A stretch of 64,000 nucleotides of DNA from CAIYYO01 sp049299895 (GTDB lineage Archaea > Altiarchaeota > Altiarchaeia > IMC4 > QMZM01). The DNA lies in assembly GCA_049299895.1 (NCBI GenBank), contig JBAQYF010000004.1, forward strand, positions 23,542-87,541, in the 5' to 3' direction. The notes beneath the pieces were generated by a model. It had not been told where the DNA came from. It saw only the letters and a list, made by a program, of their open reading frames with translations, and did not search any database. Shown here piece after piece: positions 49,869-58,754 of this stretch. Position numbers and translations under genes: made by a program. Positions within the stretch are counted from its first letter, which is position 1. Every line of letters begins with the position of its first letter.

Positions 49869-50777
49869 ATGGGTATAAATAAGGAATTCGAACAGTATCA
49901 CAGAAGGCTTTTCCCGGACTATGAGGAGTTCATAGCCTCGCTTAGAAAGCCCTCCAGGAGGTCCATCCGGGTAAATTCCCTCAAAGTGGGCCGGGAAAGA
50001 GTGGAAGAATTCCTGAAAAAGAACAACATATCCTTCAGCCAGATACCCTGGTGCCCCGACGGATTATGGATAGACTCGGACTGCGAACTGGACACCGTAG
50101 AACACCAACTGGGCTACTATTACATACAGAATTCCTCGTCGATGATTCCAACTCTCGCGCTTGACCCGTATCCCGGGGATTACGTCCTGGACATGTGCGC
50201 GGCCCCGGGCTCCAAGACAACGCATATCGCACAGCTCATGGAGAACGCAGGCGTGCTGGTAGCAAACGAAGCAAGTTTCGTGCGCGTACGCGCCCTCGTT
50301 ATAAACATACAGAAGGCGGGCGCATCCAACGTCACGGTCACAAGGAGAGACGGCGTAGGCTACGAGCGCTACAACCAGAGATTCGACAAGGTGCTGCTGG
50401 ACGCTCCCTGTTCCGACGTCGGGACCGCGAGGAAGAACTCCCAGGTGATAGCAAGGTGGAGCGTAGACCGCATTCACAAATTGTCCAATCTCCAGAAGAA
50501 ACTGATAATGTCCGCTTACAACACCCTTAGGGTAGGCGGAACGCTCGTCTATTCAACGTGCACGACCAGCCGGGAAGAGAACGAAGACGTAATAGAGCAC
50601 CTCCTGAAGGAAAAGAAGGAAGCAACGCTTGAGAAATTCGACATCCCGGGGATCAAAACAAGAGAGGGACTGACGAACAAGACCAGGAAGACCGTCCGGA
50701 TAATGCCCCAGGACAATGACACGGAATCATATTACATCGCAAAGATAGTCAAGACGGAAGAGGAAAAAGAGTTCTAA
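49869..50777 (+). CDS. NOL1/NOP2/Sun-family RNA m5C methyltransferase
   Basis: A 302-residue methyltransferase. SAM site LDMCAAPGSKTTHIAQLM (about 105-122), VTRRDGVGY, the catalytic motif LLDAPCSDVGTARKN (PC motif Cys near 180) and YSTCTTSREENEDVIEHLL (second catalytic Cys near 226). It methylates cytosine-5 in tRNA or rRNA (Trm4/NSUN-like). It forms an operon with the PUA-domain protein 4 bases after its stop, which probably supplies RNA recognition. Confidence 0.93.
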   Translation: MGINKEFEQYHRRLFPDYEEFIASLRKPSRRSIRVNSLKVGRERVEEFLKKNNISFSQIPWCPDGLWIDSDCELDTVEHQLGYYYIQNSSSMIPTLALDPYPGDYVLDMCAAPGSKTTHIAQLMENAGVLVANEASFVRVRALVINIQKAGASNVTVTRRDGVGYERYNQRFDKVLLDAPCSDVGTARKNSQVIARWSVDRIHKLSNLQKKLIMSAYNTLRVGGTLVYSTCTTSREENEDVIEHLLKEKKEATLEKFDIPGIKTREGLTNKTRKTVRIMPQDNDTESYYIAKIVKTEEEKEF

Positions 50778-50781
50778 TAAA

Positions 50782-51240
50782 ATGCTTCGAAAGCTCAAAA
50801 AAGAAGAGAAGGATTTGCTCATAGAGGACATAAACCAGCAGTATGAATCCTGCCTGGAAGTAGACGGCCTATTCTTCTCCAAGGACGAGAAACGCGAATC
50901 CAAAAAGATATTCCTTTATACGGGCGACCGTATCCCGGACGTTCCCGCGGAATGGACCGGGATACATTTCTGCACGATAAAAGAGGGAGCGATAATCCCG
51001 TCGATCGAGGGGGCGCAGTATATAGGGCAGACTGCAAAGAAAGTGATAGACCTCGACTATGAGCAGGCCAAGTACGTGTTGTCCGGGCGCGACATAGACA
51101 TAAGCGATGAAATGGAAAAAGGCTACTACATACTGCTCAACGGAAACGACGTCCTGGGAATAGGCCTTGCAGAGAATAAAAGGATAATGAACATGACCCC
51201 CAAGTCCAGGAGGACCCTGCAACAGTACAGGACTATTTAA
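50782..51240 (+). CDS. PUA-domain RNA-binding protein
   Basis: A 152-residue protein with N-terminal mixed helix/strand segments and a C-terminal PUA-like barrel (VIDLDYEQAKYVLSGRDIDISDEMEKGYYILLNGNDVLGIGLAENKRIMNMTPKSRR). The order resembles archaeal proteins paired with NOL1/NOP2/Sun methyltransferases (COG3270 type). It likely binds tRNA/rRNA for the adjacent enzyme. Its last eight bases overlap the convergent small gene at 51233. Confidence 0.8.
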   Translation: MLRKLKKEEKDLLIEDINQQYESCLEVDGLFFSKDEKRESKKIFLYTGDRIPDVPAEWTGIHFCTIKEGAIIPSIEGAQYIGQTAKKVIDLDYEQAKYVLSGRDIDISDEMEKGYYILLNGNDVLGIGLAENKRIMNMTPKSRRTLQQYRTI

Positions 51241-51424
51241 TTATGCTTATATCTCCCAAAAAGCGAATTTCTTCATCTGACAAAGGTATTCCGCCAAGCA
51301 ACTTTTTTACTATCTCTTTAAGATTTTTATTTTCCTGCTCCAGAGAATAGATCCTGCCTTCAGCTTCGTTTGCTCTTTTTTTCTCATGTATGTAACCCCA
51401 AGGGGCATCCCGATACATTTTCAT
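51233..51424 (-). CDS. Small coiled-coil protein
   Basis: A 63-residue protein from the ATG at 51424, which follows a good ribosome-binding-like GAGGTG. Sequence MKMYRDAPWGYIHEKKRANEAEGRIYSLEQENKNLKEIVKKLL has a central leucine-heptad coiled coil, then an acidic end. AT-rich like the next two genes. No family recognised. Confidence 0.5.
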   Translation of the reverse strand: MKMYRDAPWGYIHEKKRANEAEGRIYSLEQENKNLKEIVKKLLGGIPLSDEEIRFLGDISIIK

Positions 51425-51499
51425 CACCTCATTAAATAAAAAAAGAAAAAAATAATAAAGATATGCCTGCATCGATTGCAGAATGCCCTATTAGCTTTT

Positions 51500-51682
51500 T
51501 TAGCTATTGAGGGCTTTTACTACATATCCAAATGCTCCAGCAAGAACGAATGCGCCTATGCATGCCATGAAGAAAATGGCATCTGCTCCGCCGTTCTTTA
51601 ATGAAGCATATATGTAGAGCGCTGCAAGTATACCAAGTATACCAGTAGCACTTATGCCCAATCCTAATATTTTTAATTTCAT
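51500..51682 (-). CDS. Small two-span membrane protein
   Basis: A 60-residue protein with two hydrophobic stretches (GLGISATGILGILAALYIYAS and AIFFMACIGAFVLAGAFGYVV). On the reverse strand a TATA-like GTATATAAATACC lies about 110 bases upstream, so a leader of roughly 85 bases is expected. No family recognised; two-helix proteins this small could be holin-, toxin- or stress-type. Confidence 0.5.
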   Translation of the reverse strand: MKLKILGLGISATGILGILAALYIYASLKNGGADAIFFMACIGAFVLAGAFGYVVKALNS

Positions 51683-52048
51683 TTTATTTTGGATTGTTTA
51701 TTGATCGATTGAACTCAGAGAATTAGTCACCGAGCCTATTCATCTCTAACACTGGCAGAGGGTGTCCACTAAAGAATGTAAAAAGGAAAGGTATTTATAT
51801 ACTCCCTTCCAATAGATAACATTGGGGTTATCTTATTATCATTGTGGTATCGTAATCAGTGCATATAATCTTATTTTTTGTTTTTTTACCTCCGGTTCTA
51901 AATAAAATCAGCTATATTTATTATATCGTTATTACTTAATATATTAAAATATACGTATTACTGAGGTTTTTAACGTGATGTCTATTTTGTTATAATGTCT
52001 ATTGATACGTTTTTTTATAATTTTTAGGTAACCTAAAAAACCTAATAA
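51683..52048. other. 366-bp AT-rich intergenic region
   Basis: No gene found. It contains the reverse-strand promoter for 51500-51682 near 51792-51806, ATGTCTATT twice within 30 bases near 51980-52003 and, just before the CARF gene, an inverted repeat TTAGGT-A-ACCTAA at 52024-52036 preceded by a TATA-like TTTTTTATAA. Confidence 0.6.
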
Positions 52049-52927
52049 ATGGAAATCTTAAAGAAAAAAAGTAGGGGTTTCGTTCACATAGTATATGTCG
52101 GATACGAGGTTGATAGAGTCGTAAAACCTATATCTAAATATTTGAAAGATGAAGGCATCGACAAAGTTTATCTAATAACTGACGAGGATAAACAGTATGA
52201 GGATCGCGATTCTCGAGGATACAATTGTCTGCGTGTTGTAAAAAGAAAATTACAGTATATTCTCAAGGATAAATTCAATCCGAAAACAGATATATTTTAT
52301 CTCAAAAGTCGTTTTAAAGTTTCAGGGATTATGTCCCAGACTTGTCGTATTATCCGAGAAGAAAAAGAAAGAGGCATGGAAGTCTACATTAATATAAGCC
52401 CAGGAAACAAGCTTATGAGTTCGGCAGGTACAATTATGGGTCTGATGTACGATGCTAAAATCTATTACGTTGAGCCACGCTCTTACGATTCCCCGAAAGG
52501 GAAAAAGTCTCTTTGCCAACCGGTTGCATATGGAATGAAAAGTCTAAAATTCATGCCAACTGGATTCACAATCGAAGGACCATCTGATGCATTGATTTAC
52601 ACTGTGTATCTGACAGAAAAGTACAACGGTTTAGTAACCCAAGAAGAACTAATATTGGAGCTCATAAAAAAAGGAGTAATTTCCACAGATAAAATAATAG
52701 GTGTAACAATAGAGGATGAAAAGGAATTACAGTCTGGAAAAGTACCTGAAAGAGTAAGGAATCATGCACGAAGATTGATTTTCAGCAAAATCAAGAGATA
52801 TATGGAGAACACGGGTAGCAAAAGACAACCAAACTGGAGGCTAACCCTTGAAGGAAAAAGGCTGTTGAGAATTTTTCTAGCAGGCAATCCACACTACCGT
52901 AAATATGAGGGTGAAAAGGAGTTATAA
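52049..52927 (+). CDS. CARF-like (HFX_2341/DUF6293) winged-helix regulator
   Basis: A 292-residue protein. Residues 10 to about 145 form a Rossmann-like sensor: GFVHIVYVGYEVDRVVKPISKYL, KVYLITDEDKQYED and YINISPGNKLMSSAGTIMGLMYDAKIYYVEP, the ligand-pocket pattern of CARF domains in Csa3/HFX_2341-type regulators. A winged helix follows (about 185-275, VTQEELILELIKKGVIS to NWRLTLEGKRLLRI). CARF proteins bind cyclic oligoadenylates or similar and are tied to CRISPR or other immunity. None is in this window. It is AT-rich relative to its neighbours. Confidence 0.8.
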   Translation: MEILKKKSRGFVHIVYVGYEVDRVVKPISKYLKDEGIDKVYLITDEDKQYEDRDSRGYNCLRVVKRKLQYILKDKFNPKTDIFYLKSRFKVSGIMSQTCRIIREEKERGMEVYINISPGNKLMSSAGTIMGLMYDAKIYYVEPRSYDSPKGKKSLCQPVAYGMKSLKFMPTGFTIEGPSDALIYTVYLTEKYNGLVTQEELILELIKKGVISTDKIIGVTIEDEKELQSGKVPERVRNHARRLIFSKIKRYMENTGSKRQPNWRLTLEGKRLLRIFLAGNPHYRKYEGEKEL

Positions 52928-52928
52928 G

Positions 52929-53549
52929 CTATCTGACCCAAATCTTCCCCTTTCTTTTCAGCACGCGTTCCAGCGTCTTTTTGTCCACAGAGAGACCGTA
53001 TTTCTTTTTCAGTTCCCTGCGCGTAGCCTCAACCGACAGCTCTTTTCCTTCCGCTGCCTTGCCCGAGAGATGCAGCAGGTCTTCGTTTATGTTCCACGGG
53101 AGGATTATCCACTCCCATTTGCCGGTCTTTTTCGCGTAGTAGTCGGGCTCTATCCTGGACTGCTTCTTGTGTATGAGCGTTGCCGTCCGGACCTCCGCAG
53201 CCTTGTGATTCCTTATCTCTTCGATGGCGAGGGCTATGCTGTCTCCCGTGTCCGTGAGGTCGTCTACGAGAAGGATCTTCTTACCGGAAAGATCGGTTGG
53301 CAGCGGATATTTCAAAACGGCTTTCGCGTCTTTCTCCGCGGTCACGCCCCAGTGTTCTACGCGCATGGACAGGAGGTCCTTTACTCCCAGGAGGTCTGAT
53401 AGCATCACCGCAGGGACCCATCCCCCGCGGGTTATCCCGATTATGTGATCCGGAACGTACCCATCGCGGGTTATCTTCTTTGCAACTTTCTCTGCCAGGG
53501 AGTATGCATCTTCCCAGCCGAGCATCCTGCAAGAGTATTCTTTTTTCAT
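52929..53549 (-). CDS. Phosphoribosyltransferase
   Basis: A 206-residue type I phosphoribosyltransferase with the PRPP motif KILLVDDLTDTGDSIALAI (about 87-105) and the N-terminal IIGITRGGWVPAVMLSDLLG. Archaeal members of this length act on hypoxanthine/guanine or xanthine. A basic C-terminal extension (LKKKYGLSVDKKTLERVLKRKGKIW) is added. It lies near methylthioinosine phosphorylase, whose product hypoxanthine it could reuse. Confidence 0.88.
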   Translation of the reverse strand: MKKEYSCRMLGWEDAYSLAEKVAKKITRDGYVPDHIIGITRGGWVPAVMLSDLLGVKDLLSMRVEHWGVTAEKDAKAVLKYPLPTDLSGKKILLVDDLTDTGDSIALAIEEIRNHKAAEVRTATLIHKKQSRIEPDYYAKKTGKWEWIILPWNINEDLLHLSGKAAEGKELSVEATRRELKKKYGLSVDKKTLERVLKRKGKIWVR

Positions 53550-53594
53550 CCTTGTTTTACTGATTTTAACCTATTTGCTTATATAACTATTACC

Positions 53595-54290
53595 ATGATA
53601 GGTATTATCGCGGGTACGGGATTCTACGACCTGGGTTTTCTCGGGGAAGCCGGGGAGAAGATCATTAAAACGGCCTACGGAGAGGCTTACGCGCTTTCCG
53701 GGAAGGGCTTTCTGTTCATCCAGCGGCACGGCAAAGAAAGGAGCACTCCCCCGCACATGCTGAATCACAAGGCCAACATATCCGCATTCAAGCAGGAGGA
53801 CATACACACGGTTGTCGCGCTGACGTCGGTCGGGAGCATGAAGAGGAATATCTCTCCGAGATCCATAGTGATACCCCACGATTACATGCAGTTCTCCGGC
53901 ATACCCACGTTCAATGACTCAAAGGCGGCCCACATAACCCCGGGCCTGGACGAAGAACTGAGAAAGAGGATAATTTCCGCGGCCCAGAAGCTCAAAATAA
54001 AAGTAGTGACAAGAGGCGTATATGTGCAGACCGCAGGTCCCCGGCTGGAGACCAAGGCCGAGATAAACCTGTTCAAGAACTACGCGGATATAGTTGGCAT
54101 GACCATGGCCTCCGAAGCAACGCTCGCAAAAGAGCTCGGCTTAAAATACGCCGCAATCAGCCTCGTCGACAACTACGCCCACGGGATAGTCGACACGCCC
54201 CTCGATTTCACGCAGGTCGTAAAGGCGTCTGCGGCGCAGCGAGAGGGCCTGAAGATGATAATAAAAGAACTCATAGAACAAACAGAGTGA
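53595..54290 (+). CDS. Purine nucleoside phosphorylase family, likely 5'-methylthioinosine phosphorylase
   Basis: A 231-residue PNP/MTAP-family enzyme: MIGIIAGTGFYDLGFL, the phosphate-binding RHGKERSTPPHMLNHKANI, LTSVGSMKRNISPRSIVI, QTAGPRLETKAEINLF and VGMTMASEATLAKELG. The GPRLET form occurs in methylthioinosine phosphorylases, while MTA phosphorylases usually have GPRFST. The MTA/SAH deaminase gene follows 6 bases later, giving the route MTA to MTI to methylthioribose-1-P and hypoxanthine. ATG at 53595 begins the family sequence. Confidence 0.85.
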   Translation: MIGIIAGTGFYDLGFLGEAGEKIIKTAYGEAYALSGKGFLFIQRHGKERSTPPHMLNHKANISAFKQEDIHTVVALTSVGSMKRNISPRSIVIPHDYMQFSGIPTFNDSKAAHITPGLDEELRKRIISAAQKLKIKVVTRGVYVQTAGPRLETKAEINLFKNYADIVGMTMASEATLAKELGLKYAAISLVDNYAHGIVDTPLDFTQVVKASAAQREGLKMIIKELIEQTE

Positions 54291-54296
54291 TAGACG

Positions 54297-55550
54297 ATGA
54301 GCATACTGATAAGAGACGTCTTACTGAACGGGAAAAAAACAAACATCCTGATCGAAGGAAACAGGATAGAAAGCGCAGGACCGAAAACCGGGAAGGCGGA
54401 ATACGTAATCGACGGCAAGGGCAAAGCCGCGCTCCCGGGATTCGTGAACACGCACACGCATTCGGCGATGACGCTTTTCCGGAGCTACGCTGACGACCTG
54501 AAGCTGCACGTCTGGCTGGAAAAGCACATATGGCCCAGGGAGGCGTTGTTAACGGAAGAAGACGTATACTGGGGCGCAAAACTCGCATGCCTTGAGATGA
54601 TAAAATCCGGGACGACCACGTTCAACGACAACTACTGGCACATGATGGGGACAGTAAGAGCCGCGGACGAGATGGGGATGCGCGCAGTGGCATGCAAGGT
54701 ATTCATAGACCTGGACGACCCCGAGCGGGCGGAAAAAGAGAAAAAGGAGAACGTATCGCTCGTAAAGAAAGTTAGGGAGATGGGTAATTCCCGCATCCAG
54801 CCAGGCCTTGCTCCGCATGCCCCTTACACGGTCTCTATAGAAAGCCTCAAATGGATAAAGGAATACTCTGAAAAGGAAAAGCTCCTCATAAACTTCCACC
54901 TGGCAGAGACAGAGAAAGAGAACGCAGACTTCTACATGAAACACAAGATGCGCCCGGTCCCGTTCCTCGAAGACATCGGATTCCTGGGAGGGAACCTGGT
55001 AGCCGCGCACGGCATATGGTTCGACGAAAAGGATCTTTCCATCCTCGCAAGACACAAGGTAAAAATAGCGCATAACCCGGTCTCGAATATGAAACTTGCA
55101 TCCGGCGTCATGCCCTACGCGGAAATGACGGAAGCGGGAATCACTGTTTCCCTGGGAACTGACGGCTGCGCCTCAAACAACGACCTCGATATGTTCGAGT
55201 CCATGAAATTCGCATCATTGCTCCAGAAGGTGCACAGGCACGACGCGACAGTTCTTTCTGCCCGGGAGGCACTCGACATGGCGTCGATAAACGGGGCGAA
55301 TGCGCTTGGAATAAACGCGGGAGCAATAGAAGCAGGAATGCTCGCAGACGTCGTGCTCGTCGATTTGAAGAGGCCCGAGCTTACGCCGCTGAACAACCTT
55401 ACTGCGAACCTTGTCTATTCGGCCAAGGGCTCGTGCGTCGATACCGTTATCTGCGACGGGAAATTGATCATGGAGAACAGGAAAGTAAAGGGAGAAGAAG
55501 AGATAATGGAAAAAGCAGCAGATGTTGCCAAAGACCTGTTTGCTAGATAG
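54297..55550 (+). CDS. mtaD: 5-methylthioadenosine/S-adenosylhomocysteine deaminase
   Basis: A 417-residue amidohydrolase: PGFVNTHTHSAMTLFRSYADDL (HxH metal motif about 56-60), GLAPHAPYTVS, NFHLAETEKEN, VAAHGIWFDEKDL, IAHNPVSNMKLASGVMPY and LGTDGCASNNDLDMFESM (catalytic Asp). This is the MtaD/DadD group that deaminates MTA, SAH and 5'-deoxyadenosine, the latter a radical-SAM by-product. Operon with the phosphorylase. Confidence 0.93.
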   Translation: MSILIRDVLLNGKKTNILIEGNRIESAGPKTGKAEYVIDGKGKAALPGFVNTHTHSAMTLFRSYADDLKLHVWLEKHIWPREALLTEEDVYWGAKLACLEMIKSGTTTFNDNYWHMMGTVRAADEMGMRAVACKVFIDLDDPERAEKEKKENVSLVKKVREMGNSRIQPGLAPHAPYTVSIESLKWIKEYSEKEKLLINFHLAETEKENADFYMKHKMRPVPFLEDIGFLGGNLVAAHGIWFDEKDLSILARHKVKIAHNPVSNMKLASGVMPYAEMTEAGITVSLGTDGCASNNDLDMFESMKFASLLQKVHRHDATVLSAREALDMASINGANALGINAGAIEAGMLADVVLVDLKRPELTPLNNLTANLVYSAKGSCVDTVICDGKLIMENRKVKGEEEIMEKAADVAKDLFAR

Positions 55551-55552
55551 GC

Positions 55553-57682
55553 TTACTCGTCTACTACTTCATCCACTTCGTCGGAATCTCCCTCCGGGGG
55601 AGGCTCGTTAACGGGCTCCGCGGGCTTTGCGGGGGCGGTTGCATGCGTCTGCACCTCTCCGGGTTTTCTTGTCTTGCTCGGGCACTTTGGGTTCACGCAG
55701 AATCCCCATACCTTTTTCCCGAAAACCTTTATCGTTGAGTAGTCGCATTCTTTGCATTTCCCGCCGACCTCGAGTTTCCCCTTGGGAAGGGACATCGTGA
55801 ACGTGCACGCAGGGTATTTGTCGCATCCGATGAACTGTCCGTGCTTCGATTTCCTCATGACCAGGTTCCCGTCGCAGGATATGCATTTACCGAGGAGCGG
55901 CCGGGTCATCTCCTTCGCGCTCTTAGCGGACTGGGCGAGCGCTTCGCCGATCTTTACTTCATTGTCTTTGAACTCTTTGGCTATGACGAGGAGGGTTGTT
56001 TTTCCTTCTTCTATTACCTTTTCGCCCGGCAACTTGCCCGCTTCTATCTCCTCCATCTCTTCCTCGAATTTCCTGGTGAGTTTTTCACTTAAGACTTCGG
56101 GGCAGTACTTGTCCAAAGTCGTTACGACGTTCAGACCGAGTGTTGTCACTTCAAGCGCCTTTCCGTTGACGTAGCCCCTCTTGAAGAGTATGTCCACTAT
56201 CTGCGACCTCGTCGCCTTTGTTCCGATGTTCCGCTTCTCCATCTCTTTTATGATGGACGCCGGCGTGTATCTCTTCGGGGGCTTCGTCTCCTTGGCGTGG
56301 ACCATTATGTCCTCCACCGGGAGTACCTCGCCCTGTTCTACGTGGGGGAGTTCCTCTTCTTCGAATTTGGCGTATCTGCCATAGAGAACGTGCCACCCTT
56401 TCTCGACCGTCCTAGTCCCGGAGGCGATGAATATCTCGGAATTGTTGTTCAGTTTTATCTCGACTGTCTCACGCTTGGCATCGTCGCCGAACGTAGCGAG
56501 GAATCTTCGCACTATGAGATCGTAAACCTTTGCCGCCTGGTCGTTCAGCGCCCCGGGTATCTCTCCCGTAGGATATATCGCCGGGTGCGCCGGGTCCTTC
56601 TTCTTCCCGTTGTTGGGTTTAAGCTTCTTCTTTGCGAGGAGCAGGTTCGCAGGCTCTCTGAAATCTTTCAGCGTGGACAGGTTTTTTATGATCTTTGAGT
56701 AGTCGATTCCCTCCGGCAGCTGCTGGCTGGAAGTCCTTGGATAGCTGATGTATGCGTTGGTATACAGTTCCTGGGCGAGTTCGAGAGTCCTTCTCGGGTC
56801 TATTCCCAGTTGCTTGTAGGTTTCCGTCTGCAGCGTGGTGAGGTCGAATGGCGTCGGCGGCTCCTGTTTGGATTCCGTGCGTTTCACGGCCTCGACTAAT
56901 GCGTCTTTTCCGCATTTTGCCTTTATTTCGTCGGCTTTTTCTTTCTGGAATATCTTGTCCGCGGAGTGCATCGCGTGTATCTTGTCTATTCCCTTGAGGC
57001 AGATCATCTCTATCTCCCAGTATGGCTCGGACTTGAATGCCTTAATCTTGTCCTCCCTGCTGGCAAGTATCTTCAGCGTGGGTCCCTGTACGCGTCCAAT
57101 GCTCAGGGTTACGTATCCCCTGGCTCTCCGAACAGAGAGAGTGAGCGCCCTGGACAGGTTTATTCCCCAGAACCAGTCAAGTTTGTGCCGGGTGATGCCT
57201 GCTTCGGCCATGCCCTTGTTCACCTTCTCCTGGTTCTCGTAGGCCGAGACAATCGCTTCGTTCGTGAGCGTGGAGAACTTCATCCTGCGGACTTTTTCAC
57301 TGAGAGGGTCTATGTCGCATGCGTATCTGATGGCATTGTAGGCTATGACCTCCCCTTCTATGTCGTAGTCGCACGCGTTTATGAACTTGTCGCATTTCTT
57401 TGAGAGGAACTGCAGATTGTCCAGGTATTTTTTCGTGAACTCGGAGTTCTTGTTGACAATGTAGCTTGGAGCCCATTCTATGTCGAATACGGGATAGCGC
57501 CAGCCGCCTTTCGTCTTCTCCTTCAGGCTGAATATGTGACCCACCGCAGGAGCGATGTAAACGTCCCCGACCTGGTGATAGGGAGCCCCTTCGCGGGACA
57601 TCTTTCTTTCGTCTCCGTGGCCGATGGACTTAGCGATTCTTTCGGCTACGTTCGGTTTTTCCGTTATGATAAGAGTTGCCAT
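55553..57682 (-). CDS. topA: DNA topoisomerase I (type IA)
   Basis: A 709-residue topoisomerase. TOPRIM at the start (LIITEKPNVAERIAKSIG, then CDYDIEGEVIAYN), the catalytic Tyr in NAYISYPRTSSQQLPEG (about 310-325), then MEKRNIGTKATRSQIVDILFKRGYV. The C-terminus has a Cys4 zinc finger (CISCDGNLVMRKSKHGQFIGC) and two more CxxC pairs, then an acidic Pro-rich tail. It relaxes negative supercoils. Ends three bases before the deaminase stop. Confidence 0.95.
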   Translation of the reverse strand: MATLIITEKPNVAERIAKSIGHGDERKMSREGAPYHQVGDVYIAPAVGHIFSLKEKTKGGWRYPVFDIEWAPSYIVNKNSEFTKKYLDNLQFLSKKCDKFINACDYDIEGEVIAYNAIRYACDIDPLSEKVRRMKFSTLTNEAIVSAYENQEKVNKGMAEAGITRHKLDWFWGINLSRALTLSVRRARGYVTLSIGRVQGPTLKILASREDKIKAFKSEPYWEIEMICLKGIDKIHAMHSADKIFQKEKADEIKAKCGKDALVEAVKRTESKQEPPTPFDLTTLQTETYKQLGIDPRRTLELAQELYTNAYISYPRTSSQQLPEGIDYSKIIKNLSTLKDFREPANLLLAKKKLKPNNGKKKDPAHPAIYPTGEIPGALNDQAAKVYDLIVRRFLATFGDDAKRETVEIKLNNNSEIFIASGTRTVEKGWHVLYGRYAKFEEEELPHVEQGEVLPVEDIMVHAKETKPPKRYTPASIIKEMEKRNIGTKATRSQIVDILFKRGYVNGKALEVTTLGLNVVTTLDKYCPEVLSEKLTRKFEEEMEEIEAGKLPGEKVIEEGKTTLLVIAKEFKDNEVKIGEALAQSAKSAKEMTRPLLGKCISCDGNLVMRKSKHGQFIGCDKYPACTFTMSLPKGKLEVGGKCKECDYSTIKVFGKKVWGFCVNPKCPSKTRKPGEVQTHATAPAKPAEPVNEPPPEGDSDEVDEVVDE

Positions 57683-57739
57683 CTCAGAGTATGTATTATT
57701 TTTGTAGTTCTATTTAATAACTAATCTTTATAAATAAAG

Positions 57740-58285
57740 ATGAAATTAGTCATAGGCCTTACTGGAAACATCGGCGCTGGAAAGACTGTTGTAAGCGATC
57801 ATCTGCACAAAAAATACGGAGCAGACCAGGTCCGGTTCTCAAGGATACTGATGGACGTACTCGACAGATTGTATCTCCCGAAGGACAGGAACAATCTGCA
57901 GACCCTGGGAGAGGTCGTAAGGAAATCTTTCGGAAGCGACGTGATAGTGAACGCATTCAAAAAAGACCTTGAGAAGAGCAGATCGCACGTCGTAGTAGTC
58001 GACGGCATAAGGTACATGAACGAAGTGAAAATGCTTCGCTCGTTCGATAATAACGTATTGTTGTTCATGGACGCGCCTCCAAAAGTCCGATACGAGCGCG
58101 TCGTTATGCGGGGCGAAAAGGGTGAGGAGAAGAACAGCTTCGACGTTTTCTTAAAAGCAGAGCAGCGCGGAACGGAGAAGGGCCTCCCGGAGATAAAAAA
58201 GGTCGCAGACTACATGATAGAGAACGACGGCAGCGTAGAGCGCCTTTTAAAGAATATAGACGACATCGTCAAGAAACGCCTCTAG
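57740..58285 (+). CDS. P-loop kinase, dephospho-CoA kinase-like (UPF0200 type)
   Basis: A 181-residue nucleotide-kinase fold: GLTGNIGAGKTVVSDHLHKKYG (Walker A), LVVVDGIRYMNEVKML-type DX(D/N)xR region and a Lid-like RGEKGEEKNSFDVFLKAEQR. Archaeal UPF0200/CoaE-like proteins are annotated as adenylate- or dephospho-CoA-kinase-like. The last 17 bases overlap the convergent membrane protein at 58269. ATG at 57740 follows a TATA-like CTTTATAAATAAAG very closely. Confidence 0.8.
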   Translation: MKLVIGLTGNIGAGKTVVSDHLHKKYGADQVRFSRILMDVLDRLYLPKDRNNLQTLGEVVRKSFGSDVIVNAFKKDLEKSRSHVVVVDGIRYMNEVKMLRSFDNNVLLFMDAPPKVRYERVVMRGEKGEEKNSFDVFLKAEQRGTEKGLPEIKKVADYMIENDGSVERLLKNIDDIVKKRL

Positions 58286-58754
58286 ATCGCACTTCTTCCA
58301 ATCCGTGCCCGTGGTGCTCCTGCCATGCCCGGAACGCTATCAGGCTAAGGGGTACCGGGGTGAAGAACACCATAAGGAATATCCCGTAGTCCAGTACCTT
58401 TGTGCTCTGTATCCCGAGCATGTCCAGGAGGGCCGCATAGTATGACCCGTCGATGTTGCTCAGCGCTCCAAGGAGGTGCGCCTGGCATCCGAATACTATG
58501 AGAGAGTAGGTAAAGAAGCCCAATTCAGGCCTTTTTACCGAGGAATACTTTAGCAGGAACTCGGTCATTATCAGTACGGATACAAAGAGCACAAGGTAGA
58601 CAATTGCGAATTGGAAGTATTTTCCTCCCAGGAGTATCCATATGGGATTGACCTCCTTCTCGGGGCTCATATAAACAAACGTGGCGTAATCTATCAAAGA
58701 GAAAACCAAAAACAATATGTAGAAATAATACTGTATTTTCAATTCAATCACCAA
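58269..58754 (-). CDS. Multi-span membrane protein
   Basis: A 161-residue protein with four hydrophobic segments (YYFYILFLVFSLIDYATFVYM, FQFAIVYLVLFVSVLIMTEFLL, LGFFTYSLIVFGCQAHLLGAL and LDYGIFLMVFFTPVPLSLIAF) and the loop MSPEKEVNPIWILLGGKYFQ typical of DUF5658-like proteins. Function unknown. Confidence 0.7.
   Translation of the reverse strand: MVIELKIQYYFYILFLVFSLIDYATFVYMSPEKEVNPIWILLGGKYFQFAIVYLVLFVSVLIMTEFLLKYSSVKRPELGFFTYSLIVFGCQAHLLGALSNIDGSYYAALLDMLGIQSTKVLDYGIFLMVFFTPVPLSLIAFRAWQEHHGHGLEEVRSRGVS

Noticed and set aside
51683..51800. Possible second C/D-box RNA on the minus strand (GATGAATA and CTGAG)
   Set aside because: The box C match is poor (no RTGATGA) and no paired C'/D' boxes follow at guide spacing.
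52049..52927. CRISPR array or cas genes associated with the CARF protein
   Set aside because: No regularly spaced repeats and no Cas protein were found anywhere in the window.
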